Made by a program: the position numbers and the translations under genes | Shown: piece by piece, positions 1-10,932 of the stretch | Position numbering within the stretch: the first letter of the stretch is position 1 | Layout: each line of letters starts with the position of its first letter | The notes under the pieces: generated by a model | Told to the model about the DNA's origin: nothing | Seen by the model: the letters and a program-made list of their open reading frames with translations, nothing else | Databases searched by the model: none | Origin: Pyrenochaeta sp. MPI-SDFR-AT-0127 | Lineage: Eukaryota > Ascomycota > Dothideomycetes > Pleosporales > Cucurbitariaceae | DNA: 64,000 nt | Direction of reading: 5' to 3' | Assembly (NCBI GenBank): GCA_020747015.1 | Contig: JAGTJM010000090.1 | Span: forward strand, 1 to 64,000

Positions 1-1011
1 AGTTCGCAAGCGGCCCTGTAAGTGCAATTGACCAAGGTATTTTCCTATTTTGAATCATTCAACTAAACTTACATAACCAGAATGGACCCTTTCAAAAGCA
101 CGAGGCCCCTTTCTACTTCTACGATTTTTTGCCCATCGCCGTTGCATTCGTTATATGCCTACAATGGTATGACAGCACAAATTTAGTTGCCAGCCCAGTT
201 ACTCCTTCAGATAATGCCCTGTAGAGAAGTATTCAAGTAAATACAAAGGAGGTCAGAAGCGGCATTCGGTAGAGTAGAGGTCAGAATAGTATTAGAGCGC
301 GTCCAAGTGAGGAGAAGCACACTAAAAGGGAATCTAAAGTTGTGAGCACCTAGGACATCTACTGGAAAAACCGTAAAGTTACTTGTTTACGAGTGACTAA
401 CTTGAGGTCAAAAAGAGTTGTTGTATATTAAGTATTAAAAGTGTAACTTAAAGTCCTCATAGGAATACATTTTATTGCTTTATAAATGTGGTCAAATAGA
501 ACATCCTATACGATGCTAGTGCGCAGGGCAGCTAGCTTATATTTGACTAAGTACTAGTATGACAGGGCAGAATAGTCCTGGGTGTCCTTCGCGAGGAGGT
601 AATGATATGACTTGGCAATGCACGCACAATCATAGAGACGCTATTTGAAATAGGAACAGCTGGAAGTACGTGACAAGTCACATATAGACTTGCGTCGTTG
701 GCAATCAAGATATTGCAATAAATCAATCGCTAGATCGCGAGCTTAGCGGGCGGTTCTTTTTAAACACTGACTCTTTCGAACCTAACCGCAATCACAGACC
801 TACCAAGTATAGCGGTTAGGCGAAGCAGCCTAGGGACCTTGGCCTATTTGGGCTACGCCAGTAAGCCCCGGCGGTCTACGCGGACTGTGCGCTGGCAAGT
901 CTAATCTGCAGGTGGAAGAATATGGTAATATAGGGCAAAATATCGATGAATTAATAACTAGAGATATTACAAGCGACAAAGCGTGTTTGCTGCTTTATCT
1001 CTAATCTACCC
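1..1011. other. Gene-poor left edge
   Basis: No open frame with family motifs is visible on either strand here. Base composition is ordinary and there is no obvious repeat. The stretch probably holds only the 3' flank of the dehydrogenase that starts at 2046. Confidence 0.5.
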
Positions 1012-2046
1012 CTACTTAGATCCAAGCTTCTCCACAACAATTTCTTCACTTAGCTTCCACAGCTTTTGTGCCTTCTCCTCACTGGTCGCGTATGGAGGTG
1101 CATCCGCAACTTGGCAATCGTTCAGGTATACACCCTTCTCTGGCGTTAGCCCACGATCCAGTGCAGCTACCAATGTCGTTGCAGCGCCCTGGTCAATATT
1201 CTTATTAAACGGGACCTTTACTTTTTCTCTCTGCTCTTGCGTCATACTGCCCAGTACATTCTTTGCCGCTCGGCTCTGCACACCACCAGGGTGGAGTGCG
1301 AACGCAAAGATGCCTTCCTTAGCATAGAGGGTGTTCCAATGTACTGCAAACAGGGCGTTTGCAGTTTTACTCTGTGCGTATGCAACCTCTTCATCATAGC
1401 CCTCATGTTCCTCCAGGCCTAGCAGTTGCTTAAGAATATCCCAATTTGGTGCTTCGTCTTCTGCTACAGGTCCTTTATGATCGAAGTTGTAGTCGCTGAA
1501 ACGAAATGGGGAGACGACCATAGCGAGGCTGCTTACAACAACTACTCGAGTGTCACCTGCCGCTGAGTTCTGAGCTGCAAGACGCAGTTTAGGAAGAAGA
1601 GTGGTAATAAAAAGGAAGTGTCCAAGGTGGTTAACACCAAGATGTGTCTCAAGTCCATCAGGTGTGAGTGTTTTCGGGCCTTTGAAAGTACCTCCAGCAT
1701 TCGCAACAACAACGTCGATTCTTGGGATTGTGTTGTCCTCGAGAATATCGTTTGCAGAGCGACGAGTAGCGTTAAGTGAGGTGAGGTCGAGCTTATGAGG
1801 TCGAAAAGTAACGTCAGGATAGTCGGTAGAGAGAGCATTGGTAATAGAAGACATGCGGGTATCGTCTCGACCAGTTATGATAATCGTGGAAGCGCCGCCT
1901 TCAGCAAAAGCGCGGGCTGTAGCTTCCCCAATGCCATCCTTGGAGACGCCAGTGATAAGAATAATTTTGCCGTTTGCTTGCGAAGCGTAGTTGCGGGCGA
2001 CTTCAAGAGCGCCGGTCTTATCATCGAAAAGTGGATTGGATGCCAT
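1012..2046 (-). CDS. Short-chain dehydrogenase/reductase (SDR)
   Basis: This is an NAD(P)-dependent oxidoreductase of the classical/WW-domain-like SDR type, probably cytosolic; the substrate is unknown. I chose the ATG at 2046 (344 aa); the open frame continues upstream to 2118 but only from a TTG. Seen in the sequence: the Rossmann glycine motif TGVSKDGIG near the N-terminus, the NAG motif in VVVANAGG, and the catalytic YxxxK in YAQSK. No intron is needed and the length is normal for the family. The C-terminus resembles retinol-dehydrogenase-like fungal SDRs. It has no close neighbour gene, so context gives no pathway. Two further SDRs lie at 54.8-57.3 kb, but they do not look like recent copies of this one. 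Confidence 0.85.
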   Translation of the reverse strand: MASNPLFDDKTGALEVARNYASQANGKIILITGVSKDGIGEATARAFAEGGASTIIITGRDDTRMSSITNALSTDYPDVTFRPHKLDLTSLNATRRSANDILEDNTIPRIDVVVANAGGTFKGPKTLTPDGLETHLGVNHLGHFLFITTLLPKLRLAAQNSAAGDTRVVVVSSLAMVVSPFRFSDYNFDHKGPVAEDEAPNWDILKQLLGLEEHEGYDEEVAYAQSKTANALFAVHWNTLYAKEGIFAFALHPGGVQSRAAKNVLGSMTQEQREKVKVPFNKNIDQGAATTLVAALDRGLTPEKGVYLNDCQVADAPPYATSEEKAQKLWKLSEEIVVEKLGSK

Positions 2047-3904
2047 TGTTGCACACGGTACTTCTGTGTTTTCTTTGCTGGTAAATCGATTGCTTTGCAG
2101 GTTGATATGGTTAGACAAGTCGAGCTCGTGTCTCTTTATGTACGATTTTCCATTGCAATTTCCTGATAGTTCAACGACAGTCGCACGAGTTCAATGAGCG
2201 TGAGCTTATTTCCTTTACTTCCGTCGATAATGCACTCACGCCCGGCAAAAAACCAGTAGCAAATGTATGTGCGGACGAAAAAGCATCCATTCGTCTTCAA
2301 CCAAAGGCATGCCTATTCGGAAAGGGTTCTACTCGAACATCATCGATTGAAAGCAAGATGATTGCACGGTTCCTATCTCCGGTTGCTGACGGCTTCTGAC
2401 AAATATTCTCAGGTCTCCAAGAGTATTGAGTATTGTACCTGATGGCCAGTCCTGCAAGGGGCGTTGCGAAGGAAAGTGTGTGGCTGACGAAATATGCTGG
2501 GTAGGGATGTTTGCAGCCACTTAGAGCCTGTCCGTATTGCCCGTATACCTTTAGAAACAAGAGCCAAGCCCCGGGCTTTTCCCATGGCGGAGGCTAGCTT
2601 ACCATACTTGGAGAACAAATCAGGCATGTATCGGCCCTTTTCCGCCGTGGTCTTACCAATGCAGAGTCGCAACTCCATTTGTCACAATTTGTAATCATGC
2701 CAAGCGCTGACTTCACGTGCTCGGCAAGCCATCACACAAGCGAGCCGATGACTCCATCTCTCAACCTAAATAGCAGACCACACATTTATATCTCAGCGAT
2801 TCACGCATTGCTTCTCGAACTTTACCTGCGCCCAGTTTGAATGTTTGAAGATCCAGTTTTTTTATGATTGCTGAGACAATCGTGATACAGCAAAATGTAG
2901 AGGTCCAGCTAAAAGGCGTGGACTCGAAACTTGACTTTCTGTGCTCCTGAGAGAAGCCCTGGAATAGGACCAAAGTACAGGGTGCTCAGTCTCAGTTAAA
3001 ATCGAGGACGGATAGCGAAAACTATTCACGCCCCGAGTGGGTCGCAGCCACCTAGGTTTGTCGAGTCACGGCCGATCATTGAATTTGAGGTGGCTTTTAC
3101 TACTTACGTACATCTTATAGTAACCATTCAGGGCGCGGATATCACATACCGAATTATTAAAATACTGCAAAACCAAGTCATATATTCTGCAGATGTGGTA
3201 TCACCTGAAGAAATGGACCAGCACTCTTTGTGATCTGACACATTGCATCCAAGAAGGGTTCTGTTATTCCTATACTTACTCCTACAACTACTCTTTAACC
3301 TCTACAAGCCGCCAATTTTGGTTATTTCGATGCAAAGGCGCTCCTTCTCCCTGGCTTTTGCACCGTTAATCTATGAGTCGGATTTACCAGTGCGGCAAGG
3401 ATACTTAGCAGAGCTTATGCCCACTGGACGCAAAATAACGCTGAAAACCTGTTTAGTGAAGAGAGGTAATGTCGTGCGACACAGATTACGCAAGACATAT
3501 TGGCGACAATGGCAGAAGCATGAAACTGAACAGGTTCAGATTGAAGAATTCGTGCGGCAATGATATGCGAACCTAATAGCTTGCCATGAGAAATCAATCA
3601 AAAGCTGAAGACTTGAAGGAAGGCAGTTAGAGGCCAGAGACCAGTAAGAACACCAGAGATTGTAGGAACTGGGAACAGTGACTGAGACTGTAGGATAAGT
3701 ATTGTTGTAACGAAGAGAATATCTTACTAGTGAAGGCTGGGATTGAATACTGTCCAGCCGAACCCGTTGAGTGCTAGATAAATCCAATGTATACGTGTAG
3801 CCAGGGAAGAATTAGAAGCAGCCTGTTGAGAAGCAAGCGCCACCAATAATAACTTCTAGCAAACCCACTTGGGAATGAGAACCCTGTTGGCAGAAATATT
3901 CTTC
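2047..3904. other. Intergenic, no supported gene
   Basis: Small open frames occur (for example minus 2409-2678 and plus 3243-3563), but none has a recognisable motif or convincing splice partners. I see nothing I can support as a gene. Confidence 0.45.
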
Positions 3905-4400
3905 TCATATCCACGCTGGCGCAAGCAGATTAAAGCCCACAAGGAGCTGATCATTCATCATGCTAATGAAAAATGAACTGCAGACACCGAGATTCATGAT
4001 CTGAACACTATTAAAGACCAGTGGGTCAACCTTGGGAGAATTGTAGAACCATTCCTTTTTGCACAACATGTAAATAACTAACACTAGAACGTTGCGCCCT
4101 GTGACTAGTTTCTTGGGCGACCTCAGAGAGTTCTTCTTAAGAAGCAACCTGTCCCCGATTTTGAATTCCTTTTTGGCATGGATGCCCGCGGCGAACTCAG
4201 GGGTTGTGGTGACGAAGACCTGAAATGAATATAGCACTGAGATGAAGGCTAGGCTACTAAAGTAGTGAAAAGGCTTATGAAAAAGACAATATATGTTGTC
4301 TAGCGATATCCAAGGTCAGACATGACGATGAAACCGCCCACGAAAGGAGCCATGAAGGGTTAGGTAAAGACGGTCATGGTGATGGCTCTGAACTGCGGTA
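3905..4400 (-). pseudogene. Decayed MFS-transporter-like relic
   Basis: On the minus strand around 4353-4300 the frame reads MAPFVGGFIVMSDLGYR and then TAG. This strongly resembles the APxVGGFI...LGWRW segment of drug:H+ antiporter-type major facilitator proteins. The stop (4300-4302) falls where a conserved Trp is expected, and TGG to TAG is the change RIP makes on one strand. A hydrophobic stretch (TTYIVFFISLFTTLVA) follows, then another stop, then an open frame to 3905. The rest of a 12-helix transporter is not recognisable. I infer an old, mutated fragment. The assignment rests on one motif, so it is tentative. Confidence 0.35.
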
Positions 4401-5504
4401 TGGAAGTACTTGGGAAAATCCTTACATGCGTATACCGATTCAAGGAGTGCGATTGTCTCAAGTGTTTGAGTAGAAGACTGCGAGGCAGGGAAGCGTTGGT
4501 GATCCGAGAAGTCGGCCGAAGAACTAACAAAGCAGTTGTTTCTGCAGATCTTCGAAAACCGCGACTGGGTTGTTCAAAATGAAAAATCCGGACAAGGCAA
4601 TCATTAGCGGTAGTCTCCGAGCTTTCAGCTCAGCTCAGAAATTGAACCCCCTTCTGGGAAATCAGCACCATAGCCTAAGTCGTCTCGAAGAAGTGAACTT
4701 AAGGGCCGGGTGCAAACGAAAATACATAAGAAAATATTCTTAGCAAAAGCCGAGGATAGCAACAGGTATTAGCTATGTCTTTAACATACAGTGCTGGGAT
4801 GCAACGAATTGTCATGCCTGTCAAATTCCCAACATGCGCCTGGCGGTCACGTAGCTGGGTGAACATGCAGTTTCGGCTCCAAATACTATGGCCAGCTTCC
4901 TACTTGTGCGTCATCTTAGTTGGGCGCCTGCTGTTCCTGAATGTTGACTTCGCTGCGTGTAGAACCGGCTCAATGCTGCCTCATGGCGGGTCAGCTTTGC
5001 ACCGGTGTTGCGATCTGGGAATGCTCACAATATTGCAGCATCGCGATTGGTATGAGATACCTTTCACGACCATGTTGAAGAACCTAAGACTGTAGATCTT
5101 CGGTCAACCGGCTAGTACATTTTAGACCAGGGTTGTTCAAACGTAGTGTCGGTGTCAGTCAAGACGCGACTGACGCCGTTAAGCCCGGCCATAGCGTGGT
5201 TATAGTCAGGTTTACCCAACAATTCGTCGTTAGCAACTACTTAAAGGACATACATCCCTGCTTTTGCTTTTGCTTTTTTTTCAAGTAAGTAAGTGGAGAC
5301 GAATGAGCGCTTGTGTGGAACCCAAAACTACGCTTACCAGACAAGGGTCAATCTATTGCGGTGAAGTGACTTCCAATATTGCTATTTGTCATTGTGCTGG
5401 ACGTTGCGCCTCGGAAATATCAGAGTTACAGTTACTGAAGTTCCTGCTCCTATATATATTTCTCTTCACAGGTAAACCTATGATTCTTATTGTTCACTCG
5501 CGCC
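4401..5504. other. Intergenic, no supported gene
   Basis: No coding motif is seen. A short pyrimidine-rich run (repeated ctttt units) lies at about 5262-5285. The stretch holds the upstream flank of the hydrolase at 5505. Confidence 0.4.
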
Positions 5505-6434
5505 ATGCAGCCCTTCCGCTTAATTCTTGCCAACAACGGCACCGTGACAGGTGCCCACTCAATCCCACCACCTTAGTCGTCGCCGGTAGACCACCGGCCT
5601 TTGATCATTGGACTCCACGGTGGATGCTATGACCACCAGTACTTTGATGCGTTGCCAAAATACTCTGCTTCTGTCGCGAGTAACGCCTTTGGGGTTCCCT
5701 TCATTACAATCGATCGCCCTTCGTACGGTGGCACAAGCTGTGTTCTGCCAATCCCGCATGGCTCAGACTTCACTCAAGAAAGTGCCAAACTCCTGCACCG
5801 CTTTATTCTCCCTAAACTCTGGTCTGAGTTCGGTGCACCGAATGGCTGCAACTGCGTAATGCTGTTGTCTCACAGCCTCGGCGTCATGACAGGCGTCGCA
5901 GTGGGCGCGATACATGCTCAGGATGGGACCCCTGGTTATCCCTTTGGGGGGCTCATCGCTAGCGGCATGGGCGATGTTCAGTCTAAAGCCATGAGTGGCA
6001 TCATTCCGTCTTATCCTACGGTGGATGAAAATCATGGACTGTGTCCAGTGGACCAAAAAGACGCTTTCATGTTTAAGCCTGGTACTTATGCGCTAGCTAT
6101 GTTGAAAGAAAGCAGCCGCTTGAACGCGATTTGTCCTATGCCGGAGATCATTGGTTTCGCAACTGAGTGGATGCCCATTTGGAAGGAGAAGTGGACACCA
6201 CCTGTAAAGGCACCAGTAATGCACTCATTAGTGGAGGATGATCCATTCTTTGAGGCTGACGAGAAAGAGATCGATCGTTGTGTTCGGGCGTTCACAAACA
6301 GTGTCCGTGTGGATGGGAGTTTGTTATGTAGCGCTCCTCATTGTGTTGAGTTGAGCCATTGGGCACAGGGATGGTATGCTCGGTGTTTTGGATTTGCGAT
6401 GGAGTGTTCCGTCAATTTTTCTGTCAAGGCATAA
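5505..6434 (+). pseudogene. Alpha/beta hydrolase broken by an in-frame TAG
   Basis: This is a serine hydrolase of the alpha/beta fold, substrate unknown. The gene starts at ATG 5505 (MQPFRLIL...) and runs in one frame to the stop at 6432-6434, but codon 24 is TAG (5574-5576). Downstream of it the frame keeps the oxyanion-hole motif GLHGG, an SHSLG nucleophile elbow and a late His candidate in APHCVELSHW. No ATG lies between the TAG and the nucleophile region that could restart a useful protein, and no intron of workable length removes the stop. CAG to TAG at a CpA site fits RIP or a chance nonsense mutation; recoding or mRNA editing is a remoter option. The rest of the frame (about 285 codons) is intact, so decay would be recent. 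Confidence 0.7.
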
Positions 6435-8203
6435 ATAGCAATTGAGGATTCCATGTGTTCATTTGACTTTGTGGCTGAACCATCACCTCACACATTGGCC
6501 GAAGCTATACTTGGTCTTGTTATACCGGCGACAAGCCTTGCATATTCTTTACAAATACTATTATACGTACTTGGGAATGCGTTTTCCAGTGCGACTAAGC
6601 ATTGATCCAAGGCTGTGCCACTTAAAATGATGGTGTATTGATTATCTGGGAATGGGGTGACAGCTAGAGCTGCCGAAAGCCCGAAGGCTTAGCGCACCTG
6701 TACAAGCCATTTACACTCATGTTCTTGATTTTATTCTTTTTGGTATGCTCTTGGCAGAACCAAAACTTCAGATTGTTTAATTCTCTAGTTGTCTGGGGTA
6801 CCGAGTAGTAGGTGAACGGAGTATAGGCCGAGAGTTGGTTTGCGCATGGAATGGCCACGGTTTGAACCACCAACACCAAATTCACCTACGAGATGGTAAA
6901 AGAAGATCGGATCATCGCCAAACTTCTCTCTTATTTGCAGAGGTAGAGCCCTAAGGCGGCATGATCAAGAGATGGGGCTTGTTTGTCGCATGGTGGTCAA
7001 TGATCTGTTGTATGCAACATGCATTTATACCTCATTCTCACCTCTCCAATACATGCCCTCCCACTTTGGTCGGCCCCTGCCAACTCTTGTAGTCACCCTT
7101 CGGGACCCATTCAACCAGAACTATCTCGTCCCAGCTTATGATTGCGCTGCCACTTGAGGGCTACTAGGTAATCTTATGCGATTACTGATTGTGTGGCTCC
7201 TTCCCTCACAATATTGTTGGGGGAACAATGGCAATTTGTTCCGGCAATTCGAAACACATGTCGATTGCATTGCTGAAGATGGCCACTGTGACTTTGTTTT
7301 GGGCATTGTACATGGCTGTTATAATTTTAGATGATTGGATTCACTTAGTGAAAGACACCTCGCGATAGTTATGATAGCATTAAGTACCTCGAAGGCGGTC
7401 TCTCCACTACACATAGCCCAAAAGAGAGAAAAGTCACGAGGAAGAGCTCTAGCTAGGGAGTATGATTACGAACAATCTCTGATCTTGTTTCTGATTATTT
7501 GTGGCAAGAAGGTGAATTGGGAACTTCTGCACTGAGAAAGGCATCTGTAATATGGACCATGTTGAGTGGTGGCCATAGTAGCGCAGTAGGTTGAAGAAGA
7601 GTGGTTTTAGAATATAATTTTATCACGTGATCGGTGATGGGCTGCTGCCAATTATGCTGGCCATACGTGTTCATATTGTAGACCAACTTAAGTGAGTTTA
7701 TAAGGTGTGTGGATTAGCTCAATTGCTTATATATAGTCGCAGGAACTTCGGAAATATTGCACCAACACTGGCCAACTTAGACAGGGCGCCTACTGATTGC
7801 AAATGGAACCGTCATCTCAATAATAAAACAATTGCTTACACGACGTCTCCCGTCTAATCGTGTCATAATACTACTGGAAGACGTCTATAGTTATAGCGAG
7901 ATTTCGAAAAGTTTTATAGAAGTGACTTAGCTATGAGATAGTCAGTGCTGGGATAATCTCACATTGCAGAAGCACGACGAGGTTTGAGTGGTTGAAAAAA
8001 AAGTATAAGCAACAGACCGACAGCTAAAGAAGCTTCATTAGAGGACTAAGCTACATTATGGAATGGCGATCACTCAGGAAATCATCACTCAAACTTGATT
8101 CGCAGCGCTAATAGATACAATTTAAAATATGGTCTATCAACTTTCTCCCGCACAGCCAGCCCTCCACCTACCTACATTGACTAGCGTAACAAACACGATT
8201 AAG
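6435..8203. other. Intergenic, no supported gene
   Basis: The stretch is 1.8 kb of mixed AT-rich sequence with only short, motif-free open frames on both strands. No repeat or transposon motif was recognised. Confidence 0.45.
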
Positions 8204-9001
8204 TCAATAACTAATGGCGGGGGGATTGGGCACCTTGAATTCCTTCCAACGGCCCAGGAAATCTCCATATATCGGAGAAGTAAGATTCCGCTCAATTGCT
8301 AAGACCTTCCCAAGTTTAACCTCAACACCCTCTACCAAAACTTCTAGAAAGTCCTGCCTTCCACGAAACCAAGTCTTGCTCCACATCTTGCCTTCCTTCA
8401 CCGTGAAGGCTTTCTCTGAATTGATTCTGATTTTCGACTCGGTGTTCGCTTTCACCTGGACACCAGTCATTGTGGAGCGATCGGAGATTTTATACCATCC
8501 GAGAATATCGACAATAATGGGCGGTCCGTGCATTTCCTTGGGTGATGCCCAACGAGAGTAGACGACTGTTGAGCATGGTTTCATTGATTGCTGGTCCATG
8601 GCATCGATCATGCCCAGAGTACCAGACATGAGTTTGTCGACGCTGAAGCGACTGGCTGCGAATGTCATGCCACCATCACCCAGTATGGAAAGATATTCTA
8701 TGACAAGTTTTCCAGTTATGGCGTCTGCTGTAGTTGGTTGTGGTGGCATGTTGTTGATTACTTCTTGTCGCAGCTGCTTGGTCTTGAGGTTCTCCTGGAT
8801 TCTGTCCCGAAGGATTTCAAATTCTTTTACAGAGTAGATTTGAAAGACTGAGAGCTGAAGAAGGTGCACAAATGGACTATTCATATCGGCTTGTGGTGGT
8901 GGGGGGCTTGTGTATGTTTGCTGCTGATATCCACCCGGAGCTGTGCCTCCTATGTCGTGCTGCAGTGGCACAGTGTGGTATTGGGGGTATTGTGCCTGCA
9001 T
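8204..9001 (-). CDS. Orphan protein of 265 aa
   Basis: I do not recognise this protein. It is a single-exon frame from ATG 9001. The N-terminal 40 residues are rich in Gln, Pro and Tyr and probably disordered. A compact globular part follows (about residues 45-265) with alternating hydrophobic and charged segments and no signal peptide or membrane helix. A helical stretch with EFEILRDRIQENLKTKQL is followed by a probable beta-rich C-terminal half. Full length without stops and a plausible start favour a real gene. No neighbour lies within 1.7 kb, so there is no context. A cytosolic or nuclear lineage-restricted protein is my best guess. Confidence 0.6.
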   Translation of the reverse strand: MQAQYPQYHTVPLQHDIGGTAPGGYQQQTYTSPPPPQADMNSPFVHLLQLSVFQIYSVKEFEILRDRIQENLKTKQLRQEVINNMPPQPTTADAITGKLVIEYLSILGDGGMTFAASRFSVDKLMSGTLGMIDAMDQQSMKPCSTVVYSRWASPKEMHGPPIIVDILGWYKISDRSTMTGVQVKANTESKIRINSEKAFTVKEGKMWSKTWFRGRQDFLEVLVEGVEVKLGKVLAIERNLTSPIYGDFLGRWKEFKVPNPPAISY

Positions 9002-10139
9002 TGTTGCAAACTAAGATTATTATGAAGAAAGGGTAATTCAACTTCCGTCACTTAGATATAGTATTTATATGCCTAGGGGCTGAATCTGGACTGTGGTCAT
9101 TGCGGCCTTGCGGCCAGCGACCTACTTGTAAAGCCCCAAAGTGTCCTCGCTATGGCGCGTTCTAGATGCAATTATAGGCCGCCCTTGCAAGGAAATGAGG
9201 TGGTACGCCAATGTTTATCCCGATCGCCAAGGGGCCCAGGCAGCAGATCAAAACGCCATAACCTTGTTGCACGCCTCAACATTGGTTGGCCCCGTGCGTC
9301 TTGCATTTCAGCCGCATATAAGACGGCGGCACCTTGTCTCCGCCACTTATAGACGGAACACATCCTATATCTTGCAGTCACTCTGACCTAATAAGCGAAG
9401 CCTGAGTTCTCCGAATCGAGAAAAGTTGAACCTACTAAAGCGATCTGTATTATCATCGGCCAACATCTCTCAAAAGCATCTTCATGCGTATGCGCCATAG
9501 GTACACGTTGATGAGCCGGGTTTCTATGCTAGAAACCTTAGTAAAACTGTCCAGAATTCCACATTAAGAGAACGCTACACCTTTCGCAAGCATGATATTG
9601 AGAGTGCAATCATCTCTGCATAGATACTCTGTCTTGCTGAAACCCATACCTTTGGTAAGAGCAAATGTGGCCATTTAGGTAGCGCAATGCATGGATTCAT
9701 ACTATTATCTACTTTAACAGGGTTTCTTTATGTTTAGATGTGGTCTTTTTTCATAGATAATGCCACACCAAGTGTTGTTAGTGTCAATAACGGCCAGTAA
9801 CTTCGATAGCGGTGTTCATCCTTCCCTCATGTTCACAGCTGTAGCCGGGAAAAAGCTGGAATCGGTAAATTTGTTCTACAGTGCATGAAATGCTAGGGCC
9901 CGTAGCTTGATGGTCGAGTCACTGGCGCCTACCGATGGGGTTGCAGGTACATCATTGTCTGCTTCGATAAATGTACATGGCAAATTAGAAAGAGTGTCCT
10001 TGGTTCTTGTTTGTTTCACCATTTCGAGATTTTCTTTCTCTGTGGTAAGAAGTACTAGTCAACAGCAATCTGCCACGCCTTTTCTAGCCTTTTAACGCCG
10101 CAGCAAAGAAAGGATATAGCTGACAATACTTGCTGGCCC
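9002..10139. other. Intergenic, no supported gene
   Basis: Only short frames in several overlapping phases near 9141-9386, with no motif. Nothing else is recognised before the ankyrin relic. Confidence 0.4.
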
Positions 10140-10600
10140 ACCCTGATAGCCCTTATCATACGAGGGAAGCCAGGAATCGAGCCACTTTCTTGGCGATGCC
10201 CTCCTCGATCTTGAAAGTGTTGAATTAACACCTGCCTCGAGAAGCAGTTCTACAACCAGAGGGCTTTGCTAAGGCTAACCATAGTCGACAAAGGCAGAGC
10301 CTCATGCAGAATACCTTAAAAAAGGTCGAATCGTTGACCTAATCTCTCGTTGAATAGAGCAAATCCCGTTGGTGGTGACGTTTGTCATTGTAGATCGCAG
10401 AACATCATGGAGTGCGTTGGTACCGTCTCTTCCTGGGCCCGATATTGTTTAGACTAACGTTGTTGGGCTTAGTGCCAATGCATCGATTTCAGACAGCAGA
10501 GCAGTTTCAATGAATACTCGCATCACAACGATTATCATGGTTGAGAACATGTTGCTAAGAGACGACCTGAGGAGTGAATGGTACTTGACGTGGAGATTGA
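10140..10600 (-). pseudogene. Decayed ankyrin-repeat gene fragment
   Basis: Two ankyrin-like pieces are readable on the minus strand in different frames and are separated by stops. One reads DGTNALHDVL (about 10401-10430), matching the ankyrin helix-1 consensus DGxTALHxA. The other reads LVVELLLEAGVN (about 10225-10265), matching helix 2 and the turn, VVxLLLEAGADVN. No continuous frame joins them. I infer the remains of an ankyrin-repeat protein, a common and fast-turning gene class in filamentous fungi. Neither start nor end can be set. Confidence 0.45.
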
Positions 10601-10932
10601 GGGCAGGTCTTTTCATGTACAGCTAGGAGTTACGTTGCGGTAAACATAACCCATAACAGACGTGAAACTTGTCCACCTCTCAAATGGCACTGTCCATTGA
10701 CCACATGATCAACGTTGTAAGCTCTGATCTTAAGAGTGGATAATCCGTGACGTTCCTATGAGAGTGTGCACCTAGTCTATATTTAGTTGGCGTTTCAACT
10801 TTGCCGCCGCATGGGCTGTTAGCCTAAAAACCGTGCCGCAGTGCCACCTCGTCCGCTTGAGGGCTCCCTTCACCTTCCTTCCGTCAACACTTTCAATTTT
10901 TCTGCCGATACACGAGTTCAGTTACAAATACG
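10601..10932. other. 5' flank of the F-box gene
   Basis: No coding signal. A pyrimidine-rich tract just before the ATG at 10933 is typical of a fungal promoter/leader. Confidence 0.3.

Noticed and set aside
2409..2678. Minus-strand frame of 89 aa
   Set aside because: Looks weakly coding but has no motif and no partner exon; not enough to call.
3243..3563. Plus-strand frame of 106 aa with a hydrophobic start
   Set aside because: No family likeness, no splice partners, and it lies among decayed sequence.
5472..5576. Intron that would remove the TAG of the hydrolase
   Set aside because: It would also delete the ATG and the family-like N-terminus, and no good upstream exon is seen.
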